A DNA stretch of 64,000 bases from Alphaproteobacteria bacterium (GTDB lineage: Bacteria; Pseudomonadota; Alphaproteobacteria; SHVP01): positions 1-64,000 of the forward strand of contig VGES01000004.1 of the NCBI GenBank assembly GCA_016869765.1, read 5' to 3'. Below the pieces are notes generated by a model, which saw only the letters and a list, made by a program, of their open reading frames with translations, made no database searches and was not told where the DNA came from. Both the position numbers and the translations under genes were made by a program. This document shows, piece by piece, positions 1 through 9,732 of the stretch. The first letter of the stretch is position 1. The number at the start of each line of letters is the position of its first letter.

Positions 1-3
1 CGG

Positions 4-29
4 TCGTGTCCCCGGTAGTGGTGTAGGAG
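4..29 (+). repeat. left terminal inverted repeat of the IS256-type element
   Basis: These 26 bases are the exact reverse complement of positions 1384-1409. The match breaks at position 3 on the outside and position 30 on the inside. Confidence 0.9.
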
Positions 30-59
30 CGGCGACCCTTGGCAGGGTCGGTTGGTCGA

Positions 60-1259
60 TCAGGCTGCCACGGTGGGCAGGCTGACCATGGGATGATCGC
101 TCAGCGGAGCGATGGTTTCCAGGCTTATGTAGCGCGCGCGCTGAACGGCCCATTCGTCGTTCTGTTCGAGCAGCAAGGCGCCGATCAATCGGACAACGGC
201 AGCCTCGTTGGGGAAGATGCCGACGACCTCGCTGCGTCGCTTGATCTCGCCGTTGAGCCGCTCGAGCGGGTTGGTGCTGTGCAGCTTGGCGCGATGCGGA
301 GCCGGGAAGCCCATGTAGGCCAGCACGTCGGCCTCGGCCTGGTCCATCAGCGCCGCGAGCTTGGGAACGCGCGGTCGGGCCTGGTCCGCGACCTCGCGCC
401 ATTGCTTGCGCGCTGCCGCCGCGTCGTCTTGGGCGAAGGCTGTGCCGACCCAGGCGGAGACGATGCGGCGCTGGGTCTTGCCGGCGTAGGCGAGCGCGTT
501 GCGCATGAAGTGGACGCGGCAGCGCTGCCAGGTGGCGCCCAGGATCTTGACGACGGCGGCCTTGAGCCCTTCGTGCGCATCCGAGATCACCAGCTTTACG
601 CCGCGCAGGCCGCGGCGCGCGAGCGAGCGCAGGAACTCGACCCAGAACGGCTCGGCCTCGCTGTGGCCGACGGTCATGCCGAGCACCCCGCGCCGTCCGT
701 CGGTGTTGACGCCGACCGCGACGATGACCGCGACCGAGACGATGTGATGGTCGCGCCGCGCCTTGACGTAAGTGGCATCCAGCCAGACATAGGGCCACTC
801 GCCCTCGATCGGACGGCTCAGGAAGGTCTGCACCCGCTCGTCGATCTCGCCGCACAGGCGCGAGACCTGGCTCTTGGAGATGCCCTCCATCCCCATGGCC
901 TTGACCAGGTCGTCGACCGAGCGGGTCGAGATGCCCTGGACGTAGGCTTCCTGGACCACGGCGGTCAGCGCCTTCTCGGCCAGGCGGCGCGGTTCGAGGA
1001 AGCCCGGAAAGTAGCTGCCGCGCCGCAGCTTCGGGATGCGAAGCTCGACGGTGCCCGCGCGGGTCTCCCAGTCCCGGTCGCGGTAGCCGTTGCGCCGATT
1101 GAGCCGCTCGGCGCTGCGTTCGCCGTGCCCGGCGCCACACAGGGCTTCGGTCTCCAGCTCCATCAGGCGCTGGGCGGCGAAGCCAATCATCTCGCGCAGG
1201 AATGTCGCATCGGAGCCCTTCTCCAGAAGCGTGCGAAGGGCGATCCTATCTTCGGTCAT
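60..1259 (-). CDS. IS256-family (Mutator-type) DDE transposase
   Basis: The 399-residue protein catalyses cut-and-paste or copy-out transposition of the surrounding element. The DDE residues are visible: D161 in WLDATY, D227 in VISDAHEG, and the glutamate in the [13 protein letters not shown] block (E333 or E338). The D-D spacing of 66 residues matches the IS256 group. The conserved C-x2-H signature ([11 protein letters not shown], near residue 248) follows the second aspartate. Length and domain order are full, with no stop or frameshift, so it is probably active. It lies wholly between the two terminal repeats with no accessory genes. Confidence 0.95.
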   Translation of the reverse strand: MTEDRIALRTLLEKGSDATFLREMIGFAAQRLMELETEALCGAGHGERSAERLNRRNGYRDRDWETRAGTVELRIPKLRRGSYFPGFLEPRRLAEKALTAVVQEAYVQGISTRSVDDLVKAMGMEGISKSQVSRLCGEIDERVQTFLSRPIEGEWPYVWLDATYVKARRDHHIVSVAVIVAVGVNTDGRRGVLGMTVGHSEAEPFWVEFLRSLARRGLRGVKLVISDAHEGLKAAVVKILGATWQRCRVHFMRNALAYAGKTQRRIVSAWVGTAFAQDDAAAARKQWREVADQARPRVPKLAALMDQAEADVLAYMGFPAPHRAKLHSTNPLERLNGEIKRRSEVVGIFPNEAAVVRLIGALLLEQNDEWAVQRARYISLETIAPLSDHPMVSLPTVAA

Positions 1260-1383
1260 CGTGGCGATCCTCGGGTCAGAGTTGCGTGTTGCAACCCAAC
1301 CCTACCCAGAATCGCCGCGGTGGCCGCTAACCGCCCGCCTGCGCCAGACTCTTGGCGGTCGCTCCGGCGGGGCGGTCAACGGT

Positions 1384-1409
1384 CTCCTACACCACTACCG
1401 GGGACACGA
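1384..1409 (-). repeat. right terminal inverted repeat of the IS256-type element
   Basis: Perfect 26-bp partner of positions 4-29. Read leftward, it also supplies the last six sense codons and the TAG stop of the interrupted pentapeptide-repeat gene. Confidence 0.9.
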
Positions 1410-1836
1410 TCCCGTTGCCATGACGGTTGGAGATCGTAGGACCGTCTTTTCGCCCGGTTCCGGCCATCATCAACTGGCCGGGGCGGAGATCGGCTTCCAT
1501 GAAATTGGACCCGTTGACGACGGCCCCACGGAAGTCCGCGCCGCGCAGGTCGGCCCGCTCGAAGTTCACTTTGACGGCGGTCGCTTTTCGGAAATTGGCG
1601 CCGAACAGGTCCGCGGTGCTGAAGTCGCAGCCCGATACGTCGGCTCCGCCGAAGTCACAACCAGCGAGCACGGCCCCGCGGAAGTTCAAGCCGCGGAGCT
1701 TCATGCCGGTGAAGTTGCGGTGCTTCAGGTCTGCGCGCAGCCCGTCCTTCCGCCCCTCCACGAAACGGCGGTGGAGTTGCATGATTCGGGCGAGTTCTTC
1801 GATCGATAGGTCGCTGCTGCCGCTTAGCTCGACCAT
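1387..1836 (-). pseudogene. pentapeptide-repeat protein, C-terminus cut off by the IS element
   Basis: The N-terminal 38 residues are a short helical leader. From about residue 40 to 117 the sequence follows the A(D/N)LxX pentapeptide pattern (for example ADLFGANF, ADLRGADF, ADLRPGQL), which folds as a right-handed quadrilateral beta-helix. The last residues (IVSPVVV) and the TAG stop are encoded by the IS inverted repeat, so the native 3' end has been displaced beyond the element and off the window. The ATG at 1836 is preferred over the adjacent GTG at 1839 because an AAGGA motif lies four bases before it. The original function is unknown; such proteins are often scaffolds or binding modules. 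Confidence 0.8.
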
Positions 1837-1994
1837 CACATCCTTCCGATTAGGAGATGGGCTTTAAGACGCCCCTCCCAGCGAGTCAACCGGTCCGTTC
1901 TGACACCGAATTAGGCACGCTGCCTATGTCTTGTGCAAGTATCCCCGCGCCGAGTTGTCCACAGAGGGCAACAGCCGCTGATTCCCATGGTTAA

Positions 1995-2423
<429 letters not shown>

Positions 2424-2467
2424 TCACCAAGCCCGATTTGAACAACAGACCAGAAAAGGGAGCACCT

Positions 2468-3877
2468 ATGTCCGATCCAGCCAAGATCATGAAGCTAATG
2501 AAAGACAAGGAGGTCAAGTACGTGGATCTCCGTTTCACGGACCCGCGTGGCAAGTGGCAGCATCTGACCATGGACGTCACCGTGGTCGACGAAGGGATGT
2601 TGCGCGAGGGCGTGATGTTCGATGGCTCATCGATCGCGGGCTGGAAGGCGATAAACGAGTCCGACATGGCGCTAATCCCGGATCTCGGATCGGCTGTGCT
2701 CGATCCATTCTGTGCGCAGCCAACGTTGATTTTGGTTTGCGACGTGCACGAGCCGCTGACCGGAGAGCCTTACGCCCGTGATCCACGCTCGGTCGCCAAG
2801 CGCGCCGAGGCCTACCTCAAGTACTCGGGGATCGGCGATACCGCGTACTTCGGTCCCGAAGCCGAGTTCTTCGTGTTCGACGACGTTCGTTACAAGGTGT
2901 CGATGAACGGCGGAATGTACGAGGTCGACGAGGCGGAAAGTCCCCACAACTCGGCGCGTGCCTATGAGGGCGGCAATACCGGCCATCGTCCGCCGATCAA
3001 GGGCGGTTACTTCCCGGTTCCGCCGGTCGACATGCACCAGGATCTGCGTGGCGAGATGCTGGCCATGATGGCGGACATGGGTCTCAAGGTGGAAAAGCAC
3101 CACCACGAAGTGGCGCCCAGCCAGCATGAACTCGGGTTCGTGTTCGACACCCTGGTGAAGACCGCCGACAACATGCAGATCTACAAATACTGCGTGCTGC
3201 AGGTGGCGCACTCCTACGGCAAGACCGCGACGTTCATGCCAAAGCCGATCTACGGGGACAATGGATCGGGCATGCACTGCCACCAGTCGGTGTGGAAAGG
3301 TGGCAAGCCTCTGTTCGCGGGGTCGGGTTATGCGGATCTCTCGGATACGGCGCTCTACTACATCGGCGGGATCATCAAGCATGCCAAGGCGATCAACGCC
3401 TTCACCAACCCGACGACGAACAGCTACAAGCGTCTGATCCCGGGCTTCGAGGCGCCCGTATTGCTCGCCTACTCGGCGCGCAATCGTTCGGCTTCTTGCC
3501 GCATCCCGTTCGCCAGCAACCCCAAAGGCAAACGGGTCGAGGTGCGCTTCCCCGACCCGGCCGCCAACCCGTATCTGGGCTACGCCGCCATGCTCATGGC
3601 GGGGCTCGATGGGATCGAGAACAAGATCCACCCCGGCGATCCGATCGACAAGAACCTCTACGACCTGCCCCCGGAGGAGCTGAAGAAGGTTCCGTCGGTC
3701 TGCGGCAGCTTGCGCGAGGCGTTGGGCCAACTCGACAAGGATCGTGCCTTCCTGAAGAAGGGTGGTGTGTTCAGCGACGATCTGATCGATGGCTACATCG
3801 AGCTCAAGTGGGAAGAGGTGTACAAGTTCGAGCACACCCCGCACCCGATCGAGTTCCAGATGTATTACTCGGTCTGA
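2468..3877 (+). CDS. glnA: glutamine synthetase, type I
   Basis: This dodecameric enzyme makes glutamine from glutamate, ammonia and ATP in the cytoplasm. At 469 residues it has standard GSI length. The beta-grasp N-domain is followed by metal- and ATP-binding motifs (GSGMHCHQS near residue 260). Tyr398 in NLYDLPPEE is the adenylylation site, which marks the GSI-beta type regulated by GlnE. The ATG is preceded by AGGGAGC. A perfect hairpin terminator follows the stop. Co-transcription with glnB is likely from the 44-base gap and the single promoter seen upstream. Confidence 0.98.
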   Translation: MSDPAKIMKLMKDKEVKYVDLRFTDPRGKWQHLTMDVTVVDEGMLREGVMFDGSSIAGWKAINESDMALIPDLGSAVLDPFCAQPTLILVCDVHEPLTGEPYARDPRSVAKRAEAYLKYSGIGDTAYFGPEAEFFVFDDVRYKVSMNGGMYEVDEAESPHNSARAYEGGNTGHRPPIKGGYFPVPPVDMHQDLRGEMLAMMADMGLKVEKHHHEVAPSQHELGFVFDTLVKTADNMQIYKYCVLQVAHSYGKTATFMPKPIYGDNGSGMHCHQSVWKGGKPLFAGSGYADLSDTALYYIGGIIKHAKAINAFTNPTTNSYKRLIPGFEAPVLLAYSARNRSASCRIPFASNPKGKRVEVRFPDPAANPYLGYAAMLMAGLDGIENKIHPGDPIDKNLYDLPPEELKKVPSVCGSLREALGQLDKDRAFLKKGGVFSDDLIDGYIELKWEEVYKFEHTPHPIEFQMYYSV

Positions 3878-3898
3878 CCCGTGGAAATTGTGCGATCG

Positions 3899-3927
3899 AG
3901 AGGGGGCCTCGGCCCCCTCTTTTCGTT
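3899..3927 (+). terminator. Rho-independent terminator after glnA
   Basis: A 9-bp perfect stem (3899-3907 with 3912-3920) closes a CTCG tetraloop and runs into a T-rich tail (tttt cg ttt). It lies 22 bases after the glnA stop. Confidence 0.85.
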
Positions 3928-4014
3928 TCTTGAGACAAGGGCCTTCGCGCTTACTCCCAGGCCGGCGCCCACACAGCCATGGATCGGAGGCCCGCTTCCG
4001 ACTAGAAAATCTGC

Positions 4015-4593
4015 GTGCTGGACCGCCCGCTATCCTGGAAGCGCTTCCCTCCGTCCGAGCAGCCGGAGACCTTCGCCTGTTTGGTGGACGCAGGTTCCCT
4101 CACCGATCGATTGATTGCGTCCGGACGTGCGTTCGCAGTGACGCCGCTACGCTTAGGTGACGACACGGCTGCGCCAGATGAGGCGCCCCTGGCGGGTATT
4201 GCGCCGGGTGAGGTCATGACCGTCCGCCATGTCGCCCTGACCCTCGACGACGAACGCGTGGTGATGGCGCGGAGTTTTTGTCGTCGCTCCTGCCTGGTCT
4301 GGCTACCGGTGCTCGACCGTGGGGGGCGATCGCTGGGGCTCACGTTGTTCTCGGGCGAAGTCGAACGCACGTCCGGGCCTCTGGAGTTTGCCACGGTCGG
4401 ACGTGGGCACCCGCTCTTCGATCTCGGTCGCCAAGGCGAAGACGCGCGGTCATACCCCGTGCGACGTTGTCGTTTCGAGATGCGCGGGGCGCCTCTGGTC
4501 GTCTGCGAGGTCTTCTTGCCAAGACTCGAGGTCGCCCTCACGACGTCGCCCCATCGCGGCGGTCCCGGAGGCACGATCGCAAAGCACCTCTGA
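4015..4593 (+). CDS. ubiC: chorismate--pyruvate lyase-like protein (UbiC family)
   Basis: The family makes 4-hydroxybenzoate from chorismate, the first step of ubiquinone synthesis. The 192-residue protein shows the family blocks in order: GSLTDRLIASG near residue 27, a MARSF block near 85 (usually ARS with a following proline), an LGLTLFSGEVER block near 107 (usually LG-LF), and a PLVVCEVFLP block near 160. The frame opens immediately after an in-frame stop with a GTG, and no better start is visible. Similarity is clear in pattern but loose in detail, so a diverged UbiC-like enzyme is possible. It converges on the thioesterase gene. Confidence 0.65.
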   Translation: MLDRPLSWKRFPPSEQPETFACLVDAGSLTDRLIASGRAFAVTPLRLGDDTAAPDEAPLAGIAPGEVMTVRHVALTLDDERVVMARSFCRRSCLVWLPVLDRGGRSLGLTLFSGEVERTSGPLEFATVGRGHPLFDLGRQGEDARSYPVRRCRFEMRGAPLVVCEVFLPRLEVALTTSPHRGGPGGTIAKHL

Positions 4594-4613
4594 TGCTAAT
4601 GCAATAGAGTGGT

Positions 4614-4657
4614 AGTCGTATTTTATCCATCTATAAAACAAAGAAATTGTTACGACT
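4614..4657. terminator. AT-rich hairpin between convergent ubiC-like and thioesterase genes
   Basis: The outer arms AGTCGTA (4614-4620) and TACGACT (4651-4657) pair. An inner stem, TTTTAT (4621-4626) with ATAAAA (4633-4638), closes a six-base loop. The segment is strikingly AT-rich against its surroundings and could end transcription from both sides. The left end of the thioesterase gene reaches position 4650. Confidence 0.4.
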
Positions 4658-5015
4658 CAACGGGGCGTGGCCGCCCCTGGTCGTCGATTGCGACGTAGAC
4701 GAACGTCCCTTCGGTTACCCGAACCTCCTCGCCGCTCAAGCGGCGACGGGCGATCGCCTCGATCTTGACGGTCATGCTGGTGCGACCGACTCGAACGATC
4801 TCCGCGTAGCAGGTGACGAGGTCCCCGATCGTGACGGGGCGGTGGAAGGTCATCGCCTCAATCGCCACGGTGGCGCTCCGGCCACGGCAACGCGCAGAAG
4901 CCACGGTCCCGCCCGCCAAATCCATCTGCGACAATACCCAGCCGCCAAAAACATCACCGTTGGCATTGGCATCACCCGGCATCGCAACGGTACGCAGCGC
5001 TGGTTCCCTAGCCAT
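4650..5015 (-). CDS. acyl-CoA thioesterase, YciA-type hotdog protein
   Basis: This 121-residue single hotdog domain hydrolyses acyl-CoA thioesters. The N-terminal block GDANANGDVFGGWVLSQMD carries the catalytic Asp of the YciA/BACH group, and FHRPVTIGD and GTFVYVAID are the usual later blocks. It probably works as a hexamer in the cytoplasm on short- to medium-chain acyl-CoAs. Its ATG is divergent from parE with 76 bases between, room for back-to-back promoters. Confidence 0.9.
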   Translation of the reverse strand: MAREPALRTVAMPGDANANGDVFGGWVLSQMDLAGGTVASARCRGRSATVAIEAMTFHRPVTIGDLVTCYAEIVRVGRTSMTVKIEAIARRRLSGEEVRVTEGTFVYVAIDDQGRPRPVES

Positions 5016-5031
5016 GAGCTACCACATATAG

Positions 5032-5061
5032 TTGTCGACGTTCCGGCGAACACCTTATAGT
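5032..5061 (+). promoter_or_regulatory. candidate sigma-70-type promoter of parE
   Basis: TTGTCG (5032-5037), an 18-base spacer, and TATAGT (5056-5061) precede the parE ATG by about 30 bases. The -10 matches five of six consensus positions; the -35 is weaker. Confidence 0.35.
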
Positions 5062-5091
5062 GCGGCCGCTCTATGGGTCTAGGTCGTTGCG

Positions 5092-7062
5092 ATGGCTGAT
5101 CTGTTTCAACCCGATGCGCGGGGTAAGCGCGGCAAGAGCTACACCGCCAAGGACATCGAGGTCCTCGAGGGGCTCGAACCCGTACGCCGTCGCCCCGGCA
5201 TGTACGTCGGCGGCACGGGTGAGGATGGTCTTCACCATCTCGCGGCCGAGGTGCTCGACAACGCGATGGACGAGGTTCTCGAGGGCTCGGCGACGCGGAT
5301 CGAGATCCATCTCCGGGCCGACGGGTTTCTCGCGATCACCGACAATGGCCGCGGCATTCCGGTCGATCCACATCCGAAGTATCGCAATAGGTCGGCCCTC
5401 GAAGTCATCCTGACGACACTGCATTCGGGTGGAAAGTTCAGTGGTGCCGTGTACGAGACGGCCGGCGGCCTGCACGGCGTCGGCCTCTCGGTGGTCAACG
5501 CGCTTGCCGACCACCTCACCGTCGAGGTTGCGCGCGACAAACGGTTGTGGACCCAGCATTACCGGCGCGGCAAGCCGACGGGCAAACTGGCCTCCAAGCC
5601 CGTCAACAACCGACGAGGCACGACCATTCTGTTCCACGCCGACCCGGAAATCTTCGCCGACCTCGCCTTTCGCCCCAATCGGCTCTATCGCATGGCGAGA
5701 GCAAAGGCCTACCTGTTCCGCGGCGTCGAGATTCACTGGCACTGTGACGCGGCGCTGATCAAGGGTCGCGACCAAACCCCGGCCGAAGAGACGCTGCATT
5801 TTCCGAATGGCCTGATCGACGCCCTGGCCGCGGAGGTCAATGGCCGTGAGACCGTAACCCAGGAGCCGTTTTCCGGTCGCGCCGAGTTCGGTCCCGGCAA
5901 GGGCCGCGTCGAGTGGGCGGTTGCCTGGCCGGCGACGGAGGGGGAACCCGCGGTCGGGACCTACTGCAACACCATTCCGACACCGCAGGGTGGCACCCAC
6001 GAGGCCGGTCTGCGCAGCGGCCTGACGCGAAGCCTCAAAGACTACGGGGCTCTGGTGAAACACCGACAGGCCGGACAGTTCACGGCAGAAGACGTAACCG
6101 GGGCATGCGCCGCGATCCTGTCGATCTTCATTCCTGACCCGCAATTCCAAGGCCAGACCAAAGAAAAGCTGGTCAACGTCGAGGCGCAGCGATTGGTCGA
6201 GAGCGCGGTGAAGGATCATTTCGATCACTGGCTGTCGGGCAACTCGGAGGTCGCCAACCTATTGCTCGAACACGTGAGCGAGCGGGTCGAGGAGCGCTTA
6301 CGGCGGCGAATGGAGCGTGACGTCGCGCGCCAAACCACTCGTCGAAAGCTGCGCCTGCCCGGCAAGTTGGCCGACTGCGGCGACGCCAGCGCCAAGGATA
6401 CCGAAATCTTCCTCGTCGAAGGCGATTCGGCGGGGGGATCGGCCAAACAAGCACGCGATCGCCGCACCCAGGCCGTCCTGCCGCTGCGCGGCAAGATACT
6501 CAACGTCGCCAGCGCCGGGACCGGCAAGCTGCTCGAGAATCAGGAGTTGTCCGCGATCGTGCAGGCGCTCGGCTGCGGGATGGGCGATCGCTACAACGAG
6601 TCCGGCCTGCGCTACGACCGCGTCATCATCATGACTGACGCTGACGTCGATGGCGCCCACATCGCCTCGTTGCTGATGACGTTCTTCTTTCGAGCGATGC
6701 CCAAGTTGATCGAGGAGGGCCATCTCTACCTTGCGCTCCCACCGCTCTATCGCCTGGCCCACGGCGGCAAAGTGTTCTACGCGCGCGATGATCGCCATCG
6801 TGATGAGTTGATAAGGAAAGAGTTCCCGCCGCGTGCCAAGGTCGAAATCAGCCGCTTCAAAGGTCTAGGCGAAATGCCGGCCCAACAGCTGCGCGACACG
6901 ACGATGGATCAGCGCCAACGGACCTTGCTTCGGGTGGCAATCGCCGATCACGAGCGCAAGAAAACCGACCGATTCGTCGAGGAGATCATGGGTCGAAAGC
7001 CCGAAGGGCGGCTCGCTTTCATCCAGGAGCGTGCCAGCGACATCGTGGAACTCGACGTTTAG
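5092..7062 (+). CDS. parE: DNA topoisomerase IV subunit B
   Basis: This is the ATPase subunit of topoisomerase IV, which with ParC unlinks replicated chromosomes. The 656 residues show the GHKL ATPase region (DNAMDE near 57, DNGRGIPVD near 83, GGLHGVG near 124), the transducer domain, and the Toprim domain with EGDSAGGSAK near 442 and DADVDGAHI near 515. The length fits ParE rather than the longer GyrB, which carries an extra C-terminal insert. The ATG starts the typical leader before SYTAKDIEVLEGLEPVR. The gene appears monocistronic. Confidence 0.93.
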   Translation: MADLFQPDARGKRGKSYTAKDIEVLEGLEPVRRRPGMYVGGTGEDGLHHLAAEVLDNAMDEVLEGSATRIEIHLRADGFLAITDNGRGIPVDPHPKYRNRSALEVILTTLHSGGKFSGAVYETAGGLHGVGLSVVNALADHLTVEVARDKRLWTQHYRRGKPTGKLASKPVNNRRGTTILFHADPEIFADLAFRPNRLYRMARAKAYLFRGVEIHWHCDAALIKGRDQTPAEETLHFPNGLIDALAAEVNGRETVTQEPFSGRAEFGPGKGRVEWAVAWPATEGEPAVGTYCNTIPTPQGGTHEAGLRSGLTRSLKDYGALVKHRQAGQFTAEDVTGACAAILSIFIPDPQFQGQTKEKLVNVEAQRLVESAVKDHFDHWLSGNSEVANLLLEHVSERVEERLRRRMERDVARQTTRRKLRLPGKLADCGDASAKDTEIFLVEGDSAGGSAKQARDRRTQAVLPLRGKILNVASAGTGKLLENQELSAIVQALGCGMGDRYNESGLRYDRVIIMTDADVDGAHIASLLMTFFFRAMPKLIEEGHLYLALPPLYRLAHGGKVFYARDDRHRDELIRKEFPPRAKVEISRFKGLGEMPAQQLRDTTMDQRQRTLLRVAIADHERKKTDRFVEEIMGRKPEGRLAFIQERASDIVELDV

Positions 7063-7493
7063 GCACTACGTGCAATACCGTATTTAACCCTGCCGTTCGA
7101 TCCACTAGGACTTGTCCCGTGTCGTCCAGGGTAACGAGGTGTTGCTATGCGATCGTCTTGGCTTCGTATTCGGGAGCCGACGATTTCCGGGTCGTGCTGG
7201 TGTTCAATCCGGTTCGCTCGCAGATCACGGACCGTGACGCCTGTGCAAACCGTCGGACGGAGACCACGCGACATCACCGGCTTGGGACTTACGTCCTCGG
7301 GACCTTTTGCAGCGGGAATCGACCGATGGGGTATTACGAGGTTCGCGCCTTCCGATCCCTTCGCGACCTCGACGATCCGCTGCTTCAACGCATGCTCGAT
7401 TCGATGACGAGGGGCCTGTTGCCACCGATCGACCCGGGGTCCAGGGATAGTCCCTGCAACGTCGTTCGCTGCTAGCCACGCGCTGGGCCGACG
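7063..7493. other. 431-bp stretch between convergent genes with no convincing gene
   Basis: The stretch separates parE from the hydrolase gene. No tRNA, repeat or strong terminator stands out. The only candidate is the short plus-strand frame given separately. The length is unusual for this compact genome, where convergent genes mostly touch, so a decayed gene or a small RNA is possible. Confidence 0.4.
7326..7475 (+). CDS. small hypothetical ORF, possible remnant
   Basis: The frame encodes 49 residues beginning MGYYEVRAFRSL. Its middle, DDPLLQRMLDSM followed by PPIDP, loosely recalls the start of the short PAS-type proteins common in Rhodospirillales, but nothing of the domain core follows. 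The frame stays open upstream to 7119 without a recognisable start region. No good ribosome-binding site is evident. It could equally be chance in GC-rich DNA. Confidence 0.18.
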   Translation: MGYYEVRAFRSLRDLDDPLLQRMLDSMTRGLLPPIDPGSRDSPCNVVRC

Positions 7494-8189
7494 TCAACCG
7501 ATCCAGCGATCGAGGATCAGAGTGACCTCCTCTGGGCACTCCAGGGGCGAAAGGTGCCCACACGCGGGAAGCACATGGAGCTGAGCCCCGGCGATGTGTT
7601 CCGCCATCTCGTGGTGTACGTCGGGCGGCGTCAGCTGGTCCTCCGCACCCCCGACAATTACCGTCGGGCAATGGATCGCGGCCAACGAGGAGCGGCTGTC
7701 GGGCCGGCCCATGATGGCCTGTTGCTGGCGGACGAAAGCATCGCGGCCGACGACCTTCGCCATGGCCTCGATGGTCTGGACGAGGACGCTGTCCGCTAAG
7801 CGGTTTTCCGGAATGAACAACGGCAGCAGCCGGGGGGTCACACCGCGGAATTCCCCCTGCGCACACAACTGGATCAGGGTCAGGCGTCGCTGGCGTTGCT
7901 CCGCCGTATCGCCGCGGGCCGAAGTGTTGATCAACGCCAGCCTGATGACGCGTTCGGGGGCCTGGCGGAGGATTTCGAAGGCGACGTAACCCCCCATGGA
8001 CAGTCCCGCGAGGGCAAAGCGCTCGGGGGCCTTGGTTAGGACGTGATGGGCCATTTCCGCCATGCTTTGGCCCTGGCGGAGGTCCCCGACCAGGATTTCG
8101 GACCGATGGCTCAGGTGTTCGATCTGGTGGCGCCACAGGAGTTCGGTGCACAGGAGGCCCGGCAACAGGACCAAAGCAGGGGTAGGCAT
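7494..8189 (-). CDS. alpha/beta-fold hydrolase
   Basis: The 231-residue protein carries the hydrolase fold: an N-terminal LLPGLLC strand-oxyanion segment, the nucleophile elbow GLSMGG with Ser64, an acidic residue in GGAEDQLTPP, and the catalytic His in CGHLSPLE. No signal peptide is seen, so it acts in the cytoplasm. The substrate is unknown; esterase, lactonase or thioesterase activity are all possible. The ATG at 8189 begins MPTPALVLLPG and is preferred over a longer upstream frame of unlike composition. It is divergent from the helicase gene, with 118 bases between the starts. Confidence 0.85.
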   Translation of the reverse strand: MPTPALVLLPGLLCTELLWRHQIEHLSHRSEILVGDLRQGQSMAEMAHHVLTKAPERFALAGLSMGGYVAFEILRQAPERVIRLALINTSARGDTAEQRQRRLTLIQLCAQGEFRGVTPRLLPLFIPENRLADSVLVQTIEAMAKVVGRDAFVRQQQAIMGRPDSRSSLAAIHCPTVIVGGAEDQLTPPDVHHEMAEHIAGAQLHVLPACGHLSPLECPEEVTLILDRWIG

Positions 8190-8307
8190 GGCTCGTCGGA
8201 CCTTTTTTCGCCGAGGGTGACGCTCTCGTTGACGGGCCGAGGCGTTTCGAGTATCCGTCCGCCCCGATGCATCCAACATTCGCCGATCGCCTCGGCACAG
8301 GGCGGTC

Positions 8308-9732
8308 ATGAGTTTCGCAGAACTCGGCCTCAGCGAGGCTATTCTGCAGGCGGTCAGCGACACCGGCTACCGCCATCCTACCCCCATCCAGGCTCAGGCC
8401 ATTCCGGTCGTGCTGCAGGGACGCGACGTCCTTGGTTGCGCCCAAACCGGCACGGGCAAGACGGCCGCGTTCACGCTCCCCATGATCGACATTCTGGCGG
8501 CCGGCCAGCCCAAAGCCCGCATGCCGCGCTCCTTGATCCTGGAGCCGACTCGCGAACTCGCTGCTCAGGTCGCCGAGAATTTCGCGACCTACGGAAAGCA
8601 GCACAACCTGACGGTCGCCCTGCTGATCGGGGGCGTGCGGATGGAGGAACAAAACGCCCTGATCGATCGCGGCGTGGACGTTCTGATTGCAACGCCGGGT
8701 CGGCTGCTCGACCACGCGCAAAACGGAAAGCTACTTCTGACGGGGATCAAGATCCTCGTGATCGATGAAGCCGATCGCATGCTCGACATGGGCTTTATCC
8801 CGGATGTCGAGAAAATTGTCGATCTGACCCCGCCCCTGCGTCAGACGCTATTCTTCTCTGCGACCATGCCACCGGAAATTCGCCGGCTGGCCGACCGCTT
8901 CTTGCACAACCCCAAAGAAATTGCCGTTGCTCCGCCGGCGTCGCCGGCAGAGACGGTCGATCAATCGCTGGCGCTCGTCCACGAGCGCGATAAACGTCAG
9001 GCCCTACGTGCCCTCCTCGCGTCGCACAACGTTTCGAGCGCACTGATCTTCTGCAACCGAAAGAAGGACATCGGAGTCCTCACGCGCTCTCTGCAGCGCC
9101 ACGGGTTCAAGGCGGAAGCCCTACATGGGGACATGTCCCAACCTGCCCGCACGGAAACGCTGGAGCGCTTCAGACGCGGCGAATTCGGTCTCCTGGTGTG
9201 CAGTGACGTGGCCGCGCGTGGTCTCGACATTCAGGGGCTGCCGTTCGTGTTCCTTTTCGACGTCCCTATGCACCCAGAGGATTACGTGCATCGCATCGGC
9301 CGAACGGGTCGCGCCGGCATGGTCGGGCGTTCCATAACGCTGGCGACCCACGACGACGCCAAGTTTCTCGCCGCGATCGAACGCCTGATCCGAAAGCCGA
9401 TCGATCGCATCGCGGTTCCTGGCCTAGCGAACGAGGCCAAACCCGGGGTTCCCGCGATGGCAGCGCCAGTACCGGTCGGCGCCGAGACGCCGTCAGGCCA
9501 GGACGATCGCCGAGGCCGGCGTCGCGGACGTCGGCGGGACCGTGATCCACGCGAGCGCGATAGCCGCCCGCCGCGGACAGAGGATCGCTCCCGACGAAAC
9601 CGCGAGCCGGAGCCCGCGGTCGTCGGGCTGGGCGATCATGTTCCCGCCTTCCTGCTCAAATCGATCAACCTGAAGAAACGACCAGAAGAACCCGAAGAGA
9701 AGGAGCCGGTCGACGAAATGGCCGATGACTGA
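8308..9732 (+). CDS. rhlE: DEAD-box RNA helicase, RhlE-like
   Basis: This ATP-dependent RNA helicase of 474 residues probably acts in ribosome maturation or RNA turnover. The motifs appear in order: the Q motif (HPTPIQAQAIP), AQTGTGKT near residue 46, PTRELA, TPGRLLDH, DEAD at 153, SAT, ARGLDIQG and HRIGRTGRAG. The tail after about residue 390 is disordered and rich in Arg, Asp and Glu, as in RhlE-type proteins that contact RNA or RNase E. Its stop overlaps the start of the enoyl-CoA hydratase gene by eight bases, so the two are probably translated together. Confidence 0.92.
   Translation: MSFAELGLSEAILQAVSDTGYRHPTPIQAQAIPVVLQGRDVLGCAQTGTGKTAAFTLPMIDILAAGQPKARMPRSLILEPTRELAAQVAENFATYGKQHNLTVALLIGGVRMEEQNALIDRGVDVLIATPGRLLDHAQNGKLLLTGIKILVIDEADRMLDMGFIPDVEKIVDLTPPLRQTLFFSATMPPEIRRLADRFLHNPKEIAVAPPASPAETVDQSLALVHERDKRQALRALLASHNVSSALIFCNRKKDIGVLTRSLQRHGFKAEALHGDMSQPARTETLERFRRGEFGLLVCSDVAARGLDIQGLPFVFLFDVPMHPEDYVHRIGRTGRAGMVGRSITLATHDDAKFLAAIERLIRKPIDRIAVPGLANEAKPGVPAMAAPVPVGAETPSGQDDRRGRRRGRRRDRDPRERDSRPPRTEDRSRRNREPEPAVVGLGDHVPAFLLKSINLKKRPEEPEEKEPVDEMADD

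Larger units (their letters stand above)
4..1409 (-). mobile_element. IS256-family insertion sequence, complete
   Basis: The element is bounded by perfect 26-bp inverted repeats and holds one transposase gene running right to left, the usual plan and size (about 1.4 kb) of an IS256-group element. It lies in the 3' part of a pentapeptide-repeat gene, and that gene's reading frame now ends inside the right repeat. Only three bases precede the left repeat in this window, so the target-site duplication cannot be verified. The three bases seen (cgg) do not decide the matter. Confidence 0.9.

Noticed and set aside
1911..1940. Possible NtrC binding pair (GCAC...GTGC) upstream of the sigma-54 promoter
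   Set aside because: The half-sites are 14 bases apart, twice the usual spacing, and lack the flanking consensus.
1955..1963. Single DnaA-box-like TTGTCCACA upstream of glnB
   Set aside because: One 8-of-9 match without further boxes, AT-rich unwinding region or origin genes is expected by chance.
2672..3844. Long open frame antisense to glnA (and similar ones opposite hscA, iscS and nrdJ)
   Set aside because: The strand with glnA has clear motifs and codon bias; the antisense frames are low-complexity products of GC-rich third positions with no family features.
7096..7106. T-loop-like GTTCGATCC suggesting a tRNA after parE
   Set aside because: The flanking bases cannot form the T-stem and no acceptor or anticodon arms fit.
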